Shown here: positions 18,150-27,915 of the stretch, one piece after another
Numbering within the stretch: position 1 is the stretch's first letter
How the letters are laid out: every line of letters begins with the position of its first letter
Source: Actinomycetes bacterium
GTDB taxonomy: Bacteria; Bacillota; Sulfobacillia; Sulfobacillales; JAIMBI01
DNA: 64,000 bases
Direction of reading: 5' to 3'
Assembly (NCBI GenBank): GCA_023565505.1
Contig: JAIMBI010000016.1
Coordinates: forward strand, 1 to 64,000
The notes under the pieces: model-generated
What the model was told of the DNA's origin: nothing
What the model saw: the letters and a program-made list of their open reading frames with translations, nothing else
The model's database searches: none
Program-made: the position numbers and the translations under genes

Positions 18150-19505
18150 CTAACTCCGCTCGTGTCGGCAGAGAACGCGCAGCCGGCCCATGGTCTCCGC
18201 CACGTCGTCGGCCGCCTCCAGCTGGCGCACGAGCGCCAGGGCCTCCTCGGCGCGGCCGGCGAGCGCGTACGCGGCGAGGGTGCGGAACTTCTCGGCCAGC
18301 TCCTCGTCGCTGGGCGGGCGGTTGGGCGAGCCCTTGGCCTCGGAGCAGGTGCGCTCCACGACGCGCCCGTCCGCCAGGCGTACCGTGACGGTGGCCACCA
18401 TCTGGTCGGGGTAGCGGGAGTCGTGGTCCGGTTCGTCCACCAAGCGCACGCGGCGGGCCAGGGCGCGCACGCGGGGATCGGCCATGGCCTCGGCGGAGAA
18501 GGCGCTCTGGTCGGCGCGGCCCCGGACCAGCACGGAGCCGACGGCGTACGGGATGGAGAACTTGGCCGCCAGCATGTTGTCCGGGTCGGTCCGCCCGAGG
18601 GTGGAGGCGCGCGCGAAGGTCCGCACCTCTACCGCCTCGACCTCCTCGGGGGCGATCGCCTCCGCCGCCGTGAGGTCGAAGGCCGCCTGGATCGGGCTGT
18701 GGGCGTACCGGCAGAAGGCGTAGAACTTGAAGTAGTTGCGCTCGATCTCCCACTGCCCGCCCAAGCCTTCCACGAGCGCGCCGGGGTCGAAGGCGGACCC
18801 TAGGATGCGCCCGAGGACGTGGCGCTCGGCGTCGGGACCGGCGCCGAAGCCGGCGCCGACCAGCGCGGGCGCGAGCACGCCGACCGCCCCCGCCCGCCCC
18901 ATGTACAGATTGCGCACCAGGTCGCCGCGCAGGGCGGTGTCCCAGGCGGTGGGCGTCGACAGGGCGACGGCGAGGCGCATGGCGGCGGCGGTGCTGTCGG
19001 CGTCGAGGGCGCGAAGGCGCGCCACCGCCGCCGCCGCCCCCGCGTTGCCGGCCGTGCCGTGGGTGTGCACGTCCGGCCGGAGCGAGCTCGCCCGGCCGAA
19101 GCGGGCGGCTACCTCGTACCCGTAGGCGATCGCCTCCAATAGGGCCGCGCCGCCGGCATGCGCCTCCTCGGCCGCGGCCAGGGCGGCGGGGACGACGTGC
19201 GCGGCGGGGTGGCCGCGGCTCCACTGGTTGCCCTCGTCCAGCTCCAGGCTCACCATGGCGGTGCCGTTGACGAACGCCGCGTACGCGGGCCAGGCGGTGC
19301 GGTCCCTGCCGATGAGCGTGGCGGCGCCGGCCGGAGGGGCGAGGTCGTCCAGAAGGTGGGCGACGGCGTCCGTGGTCGTGCCGGCGAGGATGGCGCCGAC
19401 GCTGTCGAGCAGGACGCGGCGCGCCGCCCGGAGGGCCGTGGGGGGGAGGTGGCCGGAGGGGCGAAGGACGAAGGACGCCAGTTGCTCGAGCTCAGGCATG
19501 GACAT
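18150..19505 (-). CDS. MmgE/PrpD family protein
   Basis: RRVLLDSVGAILAGTTTDAV, ELDEGNQWSRGHPAAHVVPAALA, NYFKFYAFCRYAHSPIQAA. Confidence 0.88.
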   Translation of the reverse strand: MSMPELEQLASFVLRPSGHLPPTALRAARRVLLDSVGAILAGTTTDAVAHLLDDLAPPAGAATLIGRDRTAWPAYAAFVNGTAMVSLELDEGNQWSRGHPAAHVVPAALAAAEEAHAGGAALLEAIAYGYEVAARFGRASSLRPDVHTHGTAGNAGAAAAVARLRALDADSTAAAMRLAVALSTPTAWDTALRGDLVRNLYMGRAGAVGVLAPALVGAGFGAGPDAERHVLGRILGSAFDPGALVEGLGGQWEIERNYFKFYAFCRYAHSPIQAAFDLTAAEAIAPEEVEAVEVRTFARASTLGRTDPDNMLAAKFSIPYAVGSVLVRGRADQSAFSAEAMADPRVRALARRVRLVDEPDHDSRYPDQMVATVTVRLADGRVVERTCSEAKGSPNRPPSDEELAEKFRTLAAYALAGRAEEALALVRQLEAADDVAETMGRLRVLCRHERS

Positions 19506-20697
19506 CCGCCTCCTTGGAGGGTGTGGGGTCGGCGTGCGGCCCGGCGGGCGGGCGCTGCGGGAAGTGGCGGCCATAGACGGCCTCGGCCACGGCGTTCTTC
19601 TGCATCTCCACGGTACCTCCCGCGATGAGCCAGCCCCGGGTGCGCGCAAACAGGTAGGAGAGCTCGCTCTCCGCGCTGAAGCCGTATCCGCCGAAGAGTT
19701 GGAGGCTCAGGTGCGCGGCCTCGAAACCGGCCGTGTTGCAGGCCCACTTGGCGAGCGACGTCTCCTCTGGCGAGGGGACGCCGCCTCGGGCGTCGGCCTG
19801 CTGCGCGGCGCGGTAGAGGAGAAGGCGGGCGGACTCGAGCTTGAGGCGCATCTCCGCCATGGTCCACTGCACGCCTTGGAACTCGCACAACGGGCGGCCG
19901 AACTGCCTCCTCGTGGTCGTGTGCTCCCGCGCCAGGTCGAAGGCGCGCTGGCCGTACGCCAGGCAGCGGGCGGCGTTGCCGAGACGCTCGACGTTGAACA
20001 CCCGGAGCATGCGCCGAAACCCGTCGCGCGCCACGAGCACGTCGTCGGCCCGGACCGGCACGCCGTCGAACTCCAGCTCCGCGTACGTCTCCCCAGACAT
20101 GAAGCGGTGGGGTCTCAGGGTCAGGCCCTGTGCCTCCCGCTCCACCAGGACGGCGCCGCAGGCGTCCCTCTCCGGCCCGAAACGCACCCAGACCACCCAC
20201 AGGTGGGCGTGCATGCCCCCGGTGTTGAACACCTTGCGGCCGTACAGGCGGTAGCCTCCCTGCCCATCGGGTTCGGCCCGGGTGGTCAGGTCGGTGACGG
20301 CGCTACCGGCTTCGGGTTCCGACATGGCGATGCTCACCAGCTTCCTCCCTGCCAGCAGATCCGGCAGGTAGCGGGCGCGCTGGGCGGCGCTGCCGTGGGC
20401 GGCGATCTGCTGCACGGCGCCGAAGTTCATCGCCGCCAGGACGTCTCCCGCCCGCGGTGCCACCTCCGTGACCGCCTCGAGGGCCAGGACAGCGGCGAGA
20501 AGGCCCGCGCCCTGGCCGCCGTCCGCGGGCGGGAGGCACAGGCCGCCGAATCCCTGCTCGGCCAGACGGGAGGCGACGTGCCAGGGGTATTCCCGCCTGC
20601 CCGGGGCCAGGGCGGGGTCATGGGCGAACTCCCGCTCCGCCAAGGCCCGCGCCGCATCTCGGATCGCTCGCTCCTCGGCGCTCCAGCCGAAGTCCAT
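19492..20697 (-). CDS. Acyl-CoA dehydrogenase family protein
   Basis: SIAMSEPEAGSAVTDL, TTRRQFGRPLCEFQGVQWTMAEM, LFGGYGFSAESELSYLFARTRGWLIAGGTVEMQKN. Confidence 0.9.
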   Translation of the reverse strand: MDFGWSAEERAIRDAARALAEREFAHDPALAPGRREYPWHVASRLAEQGFGGLCLPPADGGQGAGLLAAVLALEAVTEVAPRAGDVLAAMNFGAVQQIAAHGSAAQRARYLPDLLAGRKLVSIAMSEPEAGSAVTDLTTRAEPDGQGGYRLYGRKVFNTGGMHAHLWVVWVRFGPERDACGAVLVEREAQGLTLRPHRFMSGETYAELEFDGVPVRADDVLVARDGFRRMLRVFNVERLGNAARCLAYGQRAFDLAREHTTTRRQFGRPLCEFQGVQWTMAEMRLKLESARLLLYRAAQQADARGGVPSPEETSLAKWACNTAGFEAAHLSLQLFGGYGFSAESELSYLFARTRGWLIAGGTVEMQKNAVAEAVYGRHFPQRPPAGPHADPTPSKEADVHA

Positions 20698-20710
20698 GGG
20701 GATCCTCCCT

Positions 20711-22825
20711 TCATCGACGAGGTCTCTCGAGCTTCTCTCCCCACCATGCCAGCGCGGCGAGGGCTCGGGCCGCGCTCTCCGGCTCGGCGTACACGGGAAG
20801 GCGCGCCTCCTTGGCGTAGGCCAGGGCGAGGGGGGCCACCACCTCAGGACCGGTGCGCGCGACGCACACGGGCACGCGCCCTCGGTCCCGGACCCGCACC
20901 GCCGCCTTCATCACGTCAAGCGCACCGGGATCGGCACCGGCCGTGAGGAGGAGGAGCACCGCGTCTACCTCGGGCGCGGCGCACGCCGCCTCCAGCACGG
21001 CCTCCACGATGTCGGCCCGGGAGGCGGCCATGATGGTGATGTCCACCGGGTTGCGCGCGCTGGCGAACGGGGGGAGATGGCGGGCGATGGCCGCGCGCGT
21101 GCCGGGCCGGAGCGCGGCCAGGCGCAGGCCGGCCGACGTCAGGGCGTCGGCCGCCACGGCGCCGGCGCCGCCGGAGGTGGTGATCACCGCCACCCGCCGG
21201 CCGGGCGCCGGCCGGCACCAGCTGAGCGCGACGGCGCACTCCACGAGGTCGAACAGGCGTGGGACGAGCCAGGCGCCGTGGGCCGCGAGGGCGAGTCGGA
21301 CGGCGACGTCGTCGTCCACGAGGCGGCCGGTGTGGCTCGACACGGCCCGGCGCGACGCCTGGGTCCGGCCGGTGGCGTAGACAAGGACGGGGCGGCCGCC
21401 GCGCGAGGCCTCGTCGAGGGCGCGGAGGAAGGCGGGCGGGTCGCCGATGCTCTCGACGAAGAGGGAGAAGACGCCGACGCCCGGGTCTTGGGCCAAGGCC
21501 AGCAGGAACTCCGACAGCCCCAGACCGCCCTCGTTGCCGGGGGCGACCAGGGCGCGCAGGCCGAGCCCGCGCTCCATGGCGCGCCCCGCGAGCGATCCCC
21601 CAAGGGCGCCGCTCTGGGACAGGATGGCCAGGGGACCCTCCACGAGGGGCGTGCGAGGGATGGCGTTCGAGTACGTGAGGACCGTGCGCGCCGGCGTGTA
21701 GACGGTGCCCATGGCGTTGGGACCCATGAGCGCCGTGTCTGCGGCCGCCCGCACCAGGCGCAACTGTGCCGCCCGGCCCCGGCCCCCGCGCTCGGCGAAG
21801 CCCGAGGCGGCGACCAGCACCGCCGGCACGCCGAGCGCCGCGCACTGGGCGACGCTCGGGCGGGCGCGGTCGGCGGGCAGCATGACCGCGACGACGTCGG
21901 GCGTCTCGGGCAGCTCCGACAGGTCGTGGTACGCCGTCCGTCCCTGCACCGTCGGGGCCGTGGGGTGCACCGGGTAGACGCGGCCCGGGTAGCCGTGCGC
22001 CAGAAGCTGGGCGAGAAGGCGGCCGCCGAGCTTGCCGGGGTCGGACGAGGCACCCACGACGGCCACCGAGTCCGGGCGCAAGAAGCGCCAGGCGCGGCGC
22101 ACGCCCTCGGGGGCGGTGTCGACCGCCGGTCGGCCGGCAAGCGCGGGGAGGGGAGCCCTGGGGGCGACGCGGGCGTCGACCGCCACGGCCCGCCCGTCGG
22201 CCAGAAGGCACAGGGGGTTGACCTCGACCTCGGCCACCTCCGGGTCGGCGGCCACCGCCCGCCAGAGGGCGACGGCGGCGTGCGCCACGGCACGCGCGGG
22301 CATGCGGTCGCCGCCCCTTCCCCCGCGCCACAGGGCCCTCGACCGCAGGCGTCCGAGCGCGCCCTCGACGCGGCGGACGGAGACCGGACCGTACAGGCTC
22401 ACCGTGTCGGCCACAAGCTCGGTCCACACGCCGCCGGCCCCCACCGTCAGGACCATCCCCCACCCGGGGTGGAGGCGGACGTCGACGAGGAACTCGACGC
22501 CCTTGGGCGCCATGGCCTGGACGACCACGCCGGATGCGCCTTGCCCCGCCTCGCCCTGGCGGCGCACGAGCGACAACATGGCCTCCGCCCCGTCGCGCAC
22601 CGCCGCCTCGTCGCCCATGCCCAGCCGCACACCGCCGACGTCGCTCTTGTGTACGAGGGCGGGGTGCGCCGCCTTGAGGGCGACCGGTCCCGCCCCCAGG
22701 GCACGCCACGCCGCCACCGCCTCCGGGACGGTGGCGGCCAGGCGCCAGGGGGCCACCTCCAGGCCCGCCCGTTCCAGCCAGGCGAGCGACTCGACGAGCC
22801 CGAGGAAACCCGACCGCGCCGTCAT
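20711..22825 (-). CDS. ADP-forming acyl-CoA synthetase, beta(ATP-grasp)-alpha domain order
   Basis: ALVHKSDVGGVRLG, VQAMAPKGVEFLVDVRLHPGWG followed by VAVVGASSDPGKLGGRLL, ILSQSGALGG, SSHTGRL. Confidence 0.88.
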   Translation of the reverse strand: MTARSGFLGLVESLAWLERAGLEVAPWRLAATVPEAVAAWRALGAGPVALKAAHPALVHKSDVGGVRLGMGDEAAVRDGAEAMLSLVRRQGEAGQGASGVVVQAMAPKGVEFLVDVRLHPGWGMVLTVGAGGVWTELVADTVSLYGPVSVRRVEGALGRLRSRALWRGGRGGDRMPARAVAHAAVALWRAVAADPEVAEVEVNPLCLLADGRAVAVDARVAPRAPLPALAGRPAVDTAPEGVRRAWRFLRPDSVAVVGASSDPGKLGGRLLAQLLAHGYPGRVYPVHPTAPTVQGRTAYHDLSELPETPDVVAVMLPADRARPSVAQCAALGVPAVLVAASGFAERGGRGRAAQLRLVRAAADTALMGPNAMGTVYTPARTVLTYSNAIPRTPLVEGPLAILSQSGALGGSLAGRAMERGLGLRALVAPGNEGGLGLSEFLLALAQDPGVGVFSLFVESIGDPPAFLRALDEASRGGRPVLVYATGRTQASRRAVSSHTGRLVDDDVAVRLALAAHGAWLVPRLFDLVECAVALSWCRPAPGRRVAVITTSGGAGAVAADALTSAGLRLAALRPGTRAAIARHLPPFASARNPVDITIMAASRADIVEAVLEAACAAPEVDAVLLLLTAGADPGALDVMKAAVRVRDRGRVPVCVARTGPEVVAPLALAYAKEARLPVYAEPESAARALAALAWWGEKLERPRR

Positions 22826-24201
22826 CGGCCCGCCCCCACGCGACTTTGGCGGCTGCGCCCTAGATACCGGCCGCTCACCGCCCCCACCGCGGCGCCCTCC
22901 CGCCACACCTCGACACCGTGGCGGAACACCCGCACCGGCCAGCCGCGGGCGGTCCGACCGCGGCAGACGCAGAACCCCTCCGGTGCATGCCAGGGGGGGG
23001 TGGCCGACAGGGTCTCCCGGCGCTCGGGGTCGAAGACCACCAGGTCGGCGTCGGCGCCAGACCGCAGGCTGCCCTTGCGGGGGAAGAGGCCGAACGCCCG
23101 GGCCGGGCCCGAGGTCAGGAGGGCGGCGATGCGGCTCAGGCCGATCCCCCGCGCATGGTGGCCCTCCTCGACCAGAACGGGCAGGGTATGGGCCTGTTCG
23201 GCGAAGCCCATCGCCTGCGGCCGTGGCCGGCCGGTGCCGTCGAGCTTCTCGGCGCGCGTGTACGGGCAGGCGTCGCTGCCGACCGTGCGGATGTGGCCGC
23301 TTGCGATCGCCCGCCACAGCGCCTCCCGGTCGGAGGCCTGCCGGAGCGGGGGCAGGACGCGGGCCAACGCGCCGGCGGCCGCGTCGCTTCCCAGCGTCAG
23401 GTAGTGGGGGCACGTCTCCAGCGTCGTCCTCCCGCCGGCGCGGCGCGCGGCCCCAAGGCCCGCCTCGCTCGACACGTGGGCGGCGTACAGCCGCAGGCGG
23501 AAGGCCTTGGCTACGGCTGCCGCCAGGGCGAGGCCGACCGCCTCGGCGGCCGGGGGGCGGGCGATTCCGAGTTCGACCAAGGGGTCCGGCGCCTGGGGCG
23601 CCTCCGGCCGCAGGAGGGCCGGCCACTCGGCGTGGACGATGAGCGCGGCGTGCGGCCCCACCTCCCGCACGCCGCGGGCGATGGCGACGAACAGGTCGTC
23701 GTCGAGGGCCTCGTCGGTGCCGTAGCGCTCCTTCTCGCTTCCCCGGTAGCCCATGTAGAACTTGAACGACGTGATGCCGAAGGCGTGCGCGTACTCGGGC
23801 ATACGGGCCGCCTGGGCGTGCGTCAGGATGCCCAGGTGCAGGGCGAAGTCCACCGCCGCACGGGCGGCGGCCGCCTCAAGGAACGGGGGGAGGGTGAGGC
23901 GGTAGTCGCCGGCCGCCCGCATGAAGTTGAGCACGGTGGTGACACCTCCGGCCAACGCCCGCTGCCCTTCGGCGGCGAAGTCCTCCTCGGGGGGGTGGTG
24001 CAGGCCGTAGTGCACGTGGGGGTCGACGATCCCCGGCATGAGGAAGAGGCCCCCCAGGCGGAGGACGCGGCGCGCAGGCGGCGTCTCGCCAGCATCCAGG
24101 CGCCGGACGATCTGCCCTTCGGCGACGGCTAGGCCACCGGGGACGGGCTCCGCCGCCTCGGGGTCGACGAGGACGGCGTCGGTGAGGACGAGGTCGTACA
24201 T
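22822..24201 (-). CDS. Cyclic amidohydrolase, dihydropyrimidinase/hydantoinase-like
   Basis: MPGIVDPHVHYGLHH, TSFKFYMGYRGSEKERYGTDEALDDDLF, AAHVSSEAGL, GSDACPYT. Confidence 0.85.
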   Translation of the reverse strand: MYDLVLTDAVLVDPEAAEPVPGGLAVAEGQIVRRLDAGETPPARRVLRLGGLFLMPGIVDPHVHYGLHHPPEEDFAAEGQRALAGGVTTVLNFMRAAGDYRLTLPPFLEAAAARAAVDFALHLGILTHAQAARMPEYAHAFGITSFKFYMGYRGSEKERYGTDEALDDDLFVAIARGVREVGPHAALIVHAEWPALLRPEAPQAPDPLVELGIARPPAAEAVGLALAAAVAKAFRLRLYAAHVSSEAGLGAARRAGGRTTLETCPHYLTLGSDAAAGALARVLPPLRQASDREALWRAIASGHIRTVGSDACPYTRAEKLDGTGRPRPQAMGFAEQAHTLPVLVEEGHHARGIGLSRIAALLTSGPARAFGLFPRKGSLRSGADADLVVFDPERRETLSATPPWHAPEGFCVCRGRTARGWPVRVFRHGVEVWREGAAVGAVSGRYLGRSRQSRVGAGR

Positions 24202-24202
24202 C

Positions 24203-25609
24203 CTACCCCGCCCTCGGGGCGGCGGGCGAGGGCGCCGGCGGCCGCTGCCAACGCCCGTCGCCGGGCCGACCGACGATCTCCCCCCGGCGGTAGACGATGT
24301 GGCCGCGGACCACGGTGGTGTCGACCCGGTAGTCGAGGCGTTCCCCCTCGAACAGGCGGGCGGTCTGCGGGTGCTTCGTGTGCATGGCGGCGGCGCTCAC
24401 CGTCCAGGGCTCGGGGGCCAGGACGGCGAGGTCGGCGTCGGCGCCCACGGCGATCCGCCCCTTGCGCGGGGCGAGGCCGAACACGCCGGCGGCACGCGTC
24501 GCCGTAAGGCGGGCCACGTCCTGGAACGAGAGCCCGCCGGTCACGGTGGCCTGGGCCATGAGGGGGAGGAGGGTCTCCAGCCCCGGGCAGCCGGCGGGTG
24601 CCCGCCAGATGCTCTCCCAGCCGGGCTCCTTCTCCTCGGGGGTGTACGGGGCGTGGTCGCTGCCCACGAAGTCGACGGTGCCGTCCTGGACCCGGCGCCA
24701 GAGCCGCTCTTGTTCCTCGGCGCTGCGCAGGGGCGGGTTGATCTTCGCGTACGGACCGAGGCGCTCCATCGCCTCCTCGGTACGAAACAGGTAGTGCGGG
24801 CAGGTCTCGGCGGTGATGGGTACGCCGCGCGCCTTGGCCGCGGCGACGATGTCCGCCCCCGTTCCGGAGCTGAGGTGGCAGATGCTGACGCGGGCGCCCG
24901 TCGCCTCGGACAGGCGCACCACGAGGTCGATCGCCAGCGCCTCGGCCAGGACCGGGTGCGCTTCCAGGTGGGCCCGGGCGTCGTGGCGTCCCTCTTGGCG
25001 CAGCCGGCGCTCCGCCAGGGCGAGGATCTCGTCGTCCTCGGCGTGCAGGCAGGCCACCCGGCCGGCGCGGGCGACGGCTTCGAACACCTGGTACAGGTGG
25101 GCGCTGTTGGCCGACCACAGACCTTCGAACTCGGCCTCCCGGCCGGCCTGGGGCCGATGCATGAAGATCTTGTAGCCGACCACGCCGGCGTCGGACAGGG
25201 CTTGGATGTGGTCGAGGGCCTGGTGCCCGCCCGCCCCGTAGAAGGCGAAGTCCACCAGGCTGTCGCGCCGCGCGGCCTCGAGCCGACGCTCGAGGATGTC
25301 GACGTCGTAGACGGGGGGCACGGAGATGGGCATCTCGAGGATGGTGGTGACGCCCCCGGCGGCGGCGGCGCGCGTTCCGGTGACGAAGTCCTCGCGCTCG
25401 GCGTGGCCCGGGTAGCGCACGTGCACGTGGGTGTCGATCGCGCCGGGTAGCACGACCCTGCCGCGGGCGTCGAGCACCTCTCCGCCGTATCCCCCGGGCC
25501 CCTCGCCCGACCCTATGGCGACGATCGTCCCGTTGCGCACCAAGAGCCAGCCGTCAAGCACGTCATCGGTCAACACGATGCGGTCGGAACGTACGAGAAG
25601 TTCGGCCAC
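24203..25609 (-). CDS. Cyclic amidohydrolase, allantoinase/dihydroorotase-like
   Basis: VLPGAIDTHVHVRYPGHAEREDFVTGTRAAAAGGVTTILEMP, ICHLSSGTGADIV, VGSDHAPYTPEEK. Confidence 0.85.
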   Translation of the reverse strand: MAELLVRSDRIVLTDDVLDGWLLVRNGTIVAIGSGEGPGGYGGEVLDARGRVVLPGAIDTHVHVRYPGHAEREDFVTGTRAAAAGGVTTILEMPISVPPVYDVDILERRLEAARRDSLVDFAFYGAGGHQALDHIQALSDAGVVGYKIFMHRPQAGREAEFEGLWSANSAHLYQVFEAVARAGRVACLHAEDDEILALAERRLRQEGRHDARAHLEAHPVLAEALAIDLVVRLSEATGARVSICHLSSGTGADIVAAAKARGVPITAETCPHYLFRTEEAMERLGPYAKINPPLRSAEEQERLWRRVQDGTVDFVGSDHAPYTPEEKEPGWESIWRAPAGCPGLETLLPLMAQATVTGGLSFQDVARLTATRAAGVFGLAPRKGRIAVGADADLAVLAPEPWTVSAAAMHTKHPQTARLFEGERLDYRVDTTVVRGHIVYRRGEIVGRPGDGRWQRPPAPSPAAPRAG

Positions 25610-25637
25610 GGTCCCACCTCCGTCGATCGCCGCAACC

Positions 25638-26903
25638 CTATGCCAGGGAGCCATCCAGCCGAACGATCGCCTGGGCGAGGCAGCGTGCCCCCTCGGCGAC
25701 GTCGGCGATCTCGGACCATTCCTCCGGCGAGTGGCTGAGTCCGCCGCGGCTGGGGACGAACAGCATGCCCACCCGCTCCGTGACGTGGGCCATCTGCACG
25801 GTGTCGTGCCCTGCCCAACTCGCCAGGCGCGGTGCGTCGTGTCCGAGGTCGCGCGCCGCGGCCAAGAGGATGTCCTGAACCGCCGGGGAGAGCGGCACAG
25901 GCGCCTCCCGGCTCACGCGTCGGGCCTCTGCCCGGTACCCCTGGCCCTCGAGGGCGCGCAGGGCGAGCGCCAACGCCTCTTCCATGGCGTCGGACACCGT
26001 AGGATCGAGGGCGCGCCACTCCACGCCCACCCGCGCCTCCCCCGGCACCACGTTGTACGCCCCGGGCGCCACCTGCCAGCGCCCGGCGGTGCACACGACC
26101 GCGCCGGGATGGCGGGCGGCCTCGGCCATGAGGTCGAGGACCAGGCGGGCGGCGGCGACGGCGGCGTCGTGCCGGTCGCTCATAGGGAGGGTGCCGCTGT
26201 GGCCGCGCTCGCCGAGGATCTCCACGTCATACCGGTCGATGCCCACGATCCCCGTGACCACGCCGACGCGCGCCCCGGCCCGCTCCAGGTAGGGGCCTTG
26301 CTCCACGTGCAGCTCCACGAACGCGGCCACGTCGTCCGGGCCCAGGCGTGCCGAGGCCAACCGCGCCGGATCACCCCCGAGCTGCGCGATCGCCTCCCCC
26401 AGGGTGCGGCCGGCGTCGTCCCGCAGGGAGAGGTGCTCGACGGCGAGATGCCCGCTGACGGCACGGCTGCCGACGCACGACAGGCCGAAGGGGCTCGGCT
26501 CCTCGGCCACGAAGTCCACCACCGCCAGCGGGAGGCGCAGGCGCACGCCCGCCTCGTCCAGGACCCGTGCCACCTCCAGGGCGGCGAGCACGCCGGCGAT
26601 GCCGTCGAAGCGCCCGCCGCCGTCGACGGTGTCCGTGTGCGAACCGGTCACCAGCTTGGGGCCGTCCCGCGTCCCCGGGCGCAGGCCCCACACGTTGCCC
26701 GCGGCGTCGACCGTCACCGCCAGGCCGGCCTCCTCCATGCGGCGCGCCACCCACCGGCGCGCCGCCCGATCTTGGGGACTGAAGGCGCGCCGCGTGTGCC
26801 CCGGCCGACTGGGGTCGACGAAGGTCGCCAGGGTCTCCCAGTCCGTCCGTATGCGGTCGGGGTCGACGCGCCAGGCCGGATCGCGCTTCTCCACTCCCGT
26901 CAC
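25638..26903 (-). CDS. M20-type Zn-dependent N-carbamoyl-amino-acid hydrolase / allantoate amidohydrolase
   Basis: TGSHTDTVDGGGRFDGIAGVLAALEV, FVAEEPSPFGLSCVGSRAVSG, ELHVEQGPYLE, RGGLSHSPEEW. Confidence 0.9.
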   Translation of the reverse strand: MTGVEKRDPAWRVDPDRIRTDWETLATFVDPSRPGHTRRAFSPQDRAARRWVARRMEEAGLAVTVDAAGNVWGLRPGTRDGPKLVTGSHTDTVDGGGRFDGIAGVLAALEVARVLDEAGVRLRLPLAVVDFVAEEPSPFGLSCVGSRAVSGHLAVEHLSLRDDAGRTLGEAIAQLGGDPARLASARLGPDDVAAFVELHVEQGPYLERAGARVGVVTGIVGIDRYDVEILGERGHSGTLPMSDRHDAAVAAARLVLDLMAEAARHPGAVVCTAGRWQVAPGAYNVVPGEARVGVEWRALDPTVSDAMEEALALALRALEGQGYRAEARRVSREAPVPLSPAVQDILLAAARDLGHDAPRLASWAGHDTVQMAHVTERVGMLFVPSRGGLSHSPEEWSEIADVAEGARCLAQAIVRLDGSLA

Positions 26904-27709
26904 CTCCCCGTGCCCTTGGGCACGCGTCCCCCGAGCGACGTCGTCACCGCCCGCGCGGCCTCCACCACCGCCCTGCGCGCCGCCTCGCGATCGAACCGAT
27001 GGGTGGGTCCGGCGACGGACAGGGCGGCCACGCACCTGCCGTCCGGCCCGAACACGGCCGCGGCGCTCCCGGACACCCCGTCGTCGGTCTCCGACTCGCT
27101 CTCGGCGTAGCCGAGCGCGCGGATGCGCGCCATCTCCGCCCGCACCGCGTCCGGCTGCGTCAGCGTGCCAGGGCCGATGGGGATGAGCTCGACCTGGCGG
27201 AGGTAGGCTTCGAGACGCGCCGGCGGTTCGTACGCGAGGAGGATCTTCGCGCTCGCGCCGGCATAGAGGGGGCGCAACGCCCCTACCTCGAAGGAGAGCC
27301 GCAGGGGGCGGGTGCTCTCGAACCGGTCGAGGCAGAGCGCGGACGGCCACTGGACCACCGTGAGCAGCGCCGTCTCGTGCGTCTCGCGCGAGATTCGCTC
27401 CAGGTAGGTGCGGCATGTGGCGCGGAGGGCGGCGTATCCCGAGATGCCCCCCGCCAGCCGCTCGACCGCGGGCCCGAGCGAGTACGCGCCCGCGGTCGGG
27501 CCCGGCACGAGGAGGTCGAGGTCGCGCAGGACTTTGATGAGCCGGTACGCGGTGCTGCGCGTGAGGTGGAGTTCGCTCATGCACCGCTCCGCGGTCACCG
27601 TTCCATCCTGGCGTGCGGCGAGGAAGAGGATGGCCAGACCCCGTTCCAGGGTCTGGGCCCCGCTTCCTTCCGCTTCGTCCCGAATAGTAAGACGCTCCCT
27701 TTCGGACAT
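26900..27709 (-). CDS. IclR-family transcriptional regulator
   Basis: QTLERGLAILFLAARQDGTVTAERCMSELHLTRSTAYRLIKVL, IclR effector domain. Confidence 0.9.
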   Translation of the reverse strand: MSERERLTIRDEAEGSGAQTLERGLAILFLAARQDGTVTAERCMSELHLTRSTAYRLIKVLRDLDLLVPGPTAGAYSLGPAVERLAGGISGYAALRATCRTYLERISRETHETALLTVVQWPSALCLDRFESTRPLRLSFEVGALRPLYAGASAKILLAYEPPARLEAYLRQVELIPIGPGTLTQPDAVRAEMARIRALGYAESESETDDGVSGSAAAVFGPDGRCVAALSVAGPTHRFDREAARRAVVEAARAVTTSLGGRVPKGTGR

Positions 27710-27774
27710 ACTCGGAGAACGATCCGAACGACACGCGGTTTCGATGCTCCTTATGAGATTCCTGCCGCGGTGCG

Positions 27775-27795
27775 AGATCTCATATTTTGAGATCT
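27775..27795. promoter_or_regulatory. Perfect 8-bp inverted repeat, candidate IclR operator
   Basis: AGATCTCA-TATTT-TGAGATCT upstream of iclR-family gene. Confidence 0.55.
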
Positions 27796-27915
27796 ATGGC
27801 GCGGCCCCGTGACGACGGCGCCGCCGGCCCCCCCCGCGCGGGCGCGGGCGGGCCGGCGGATCGGGGCCGGGCGGAGGTGATGTTCGACGCCGCCGGCGCC
27901 GACGGCAGGCCGTCC

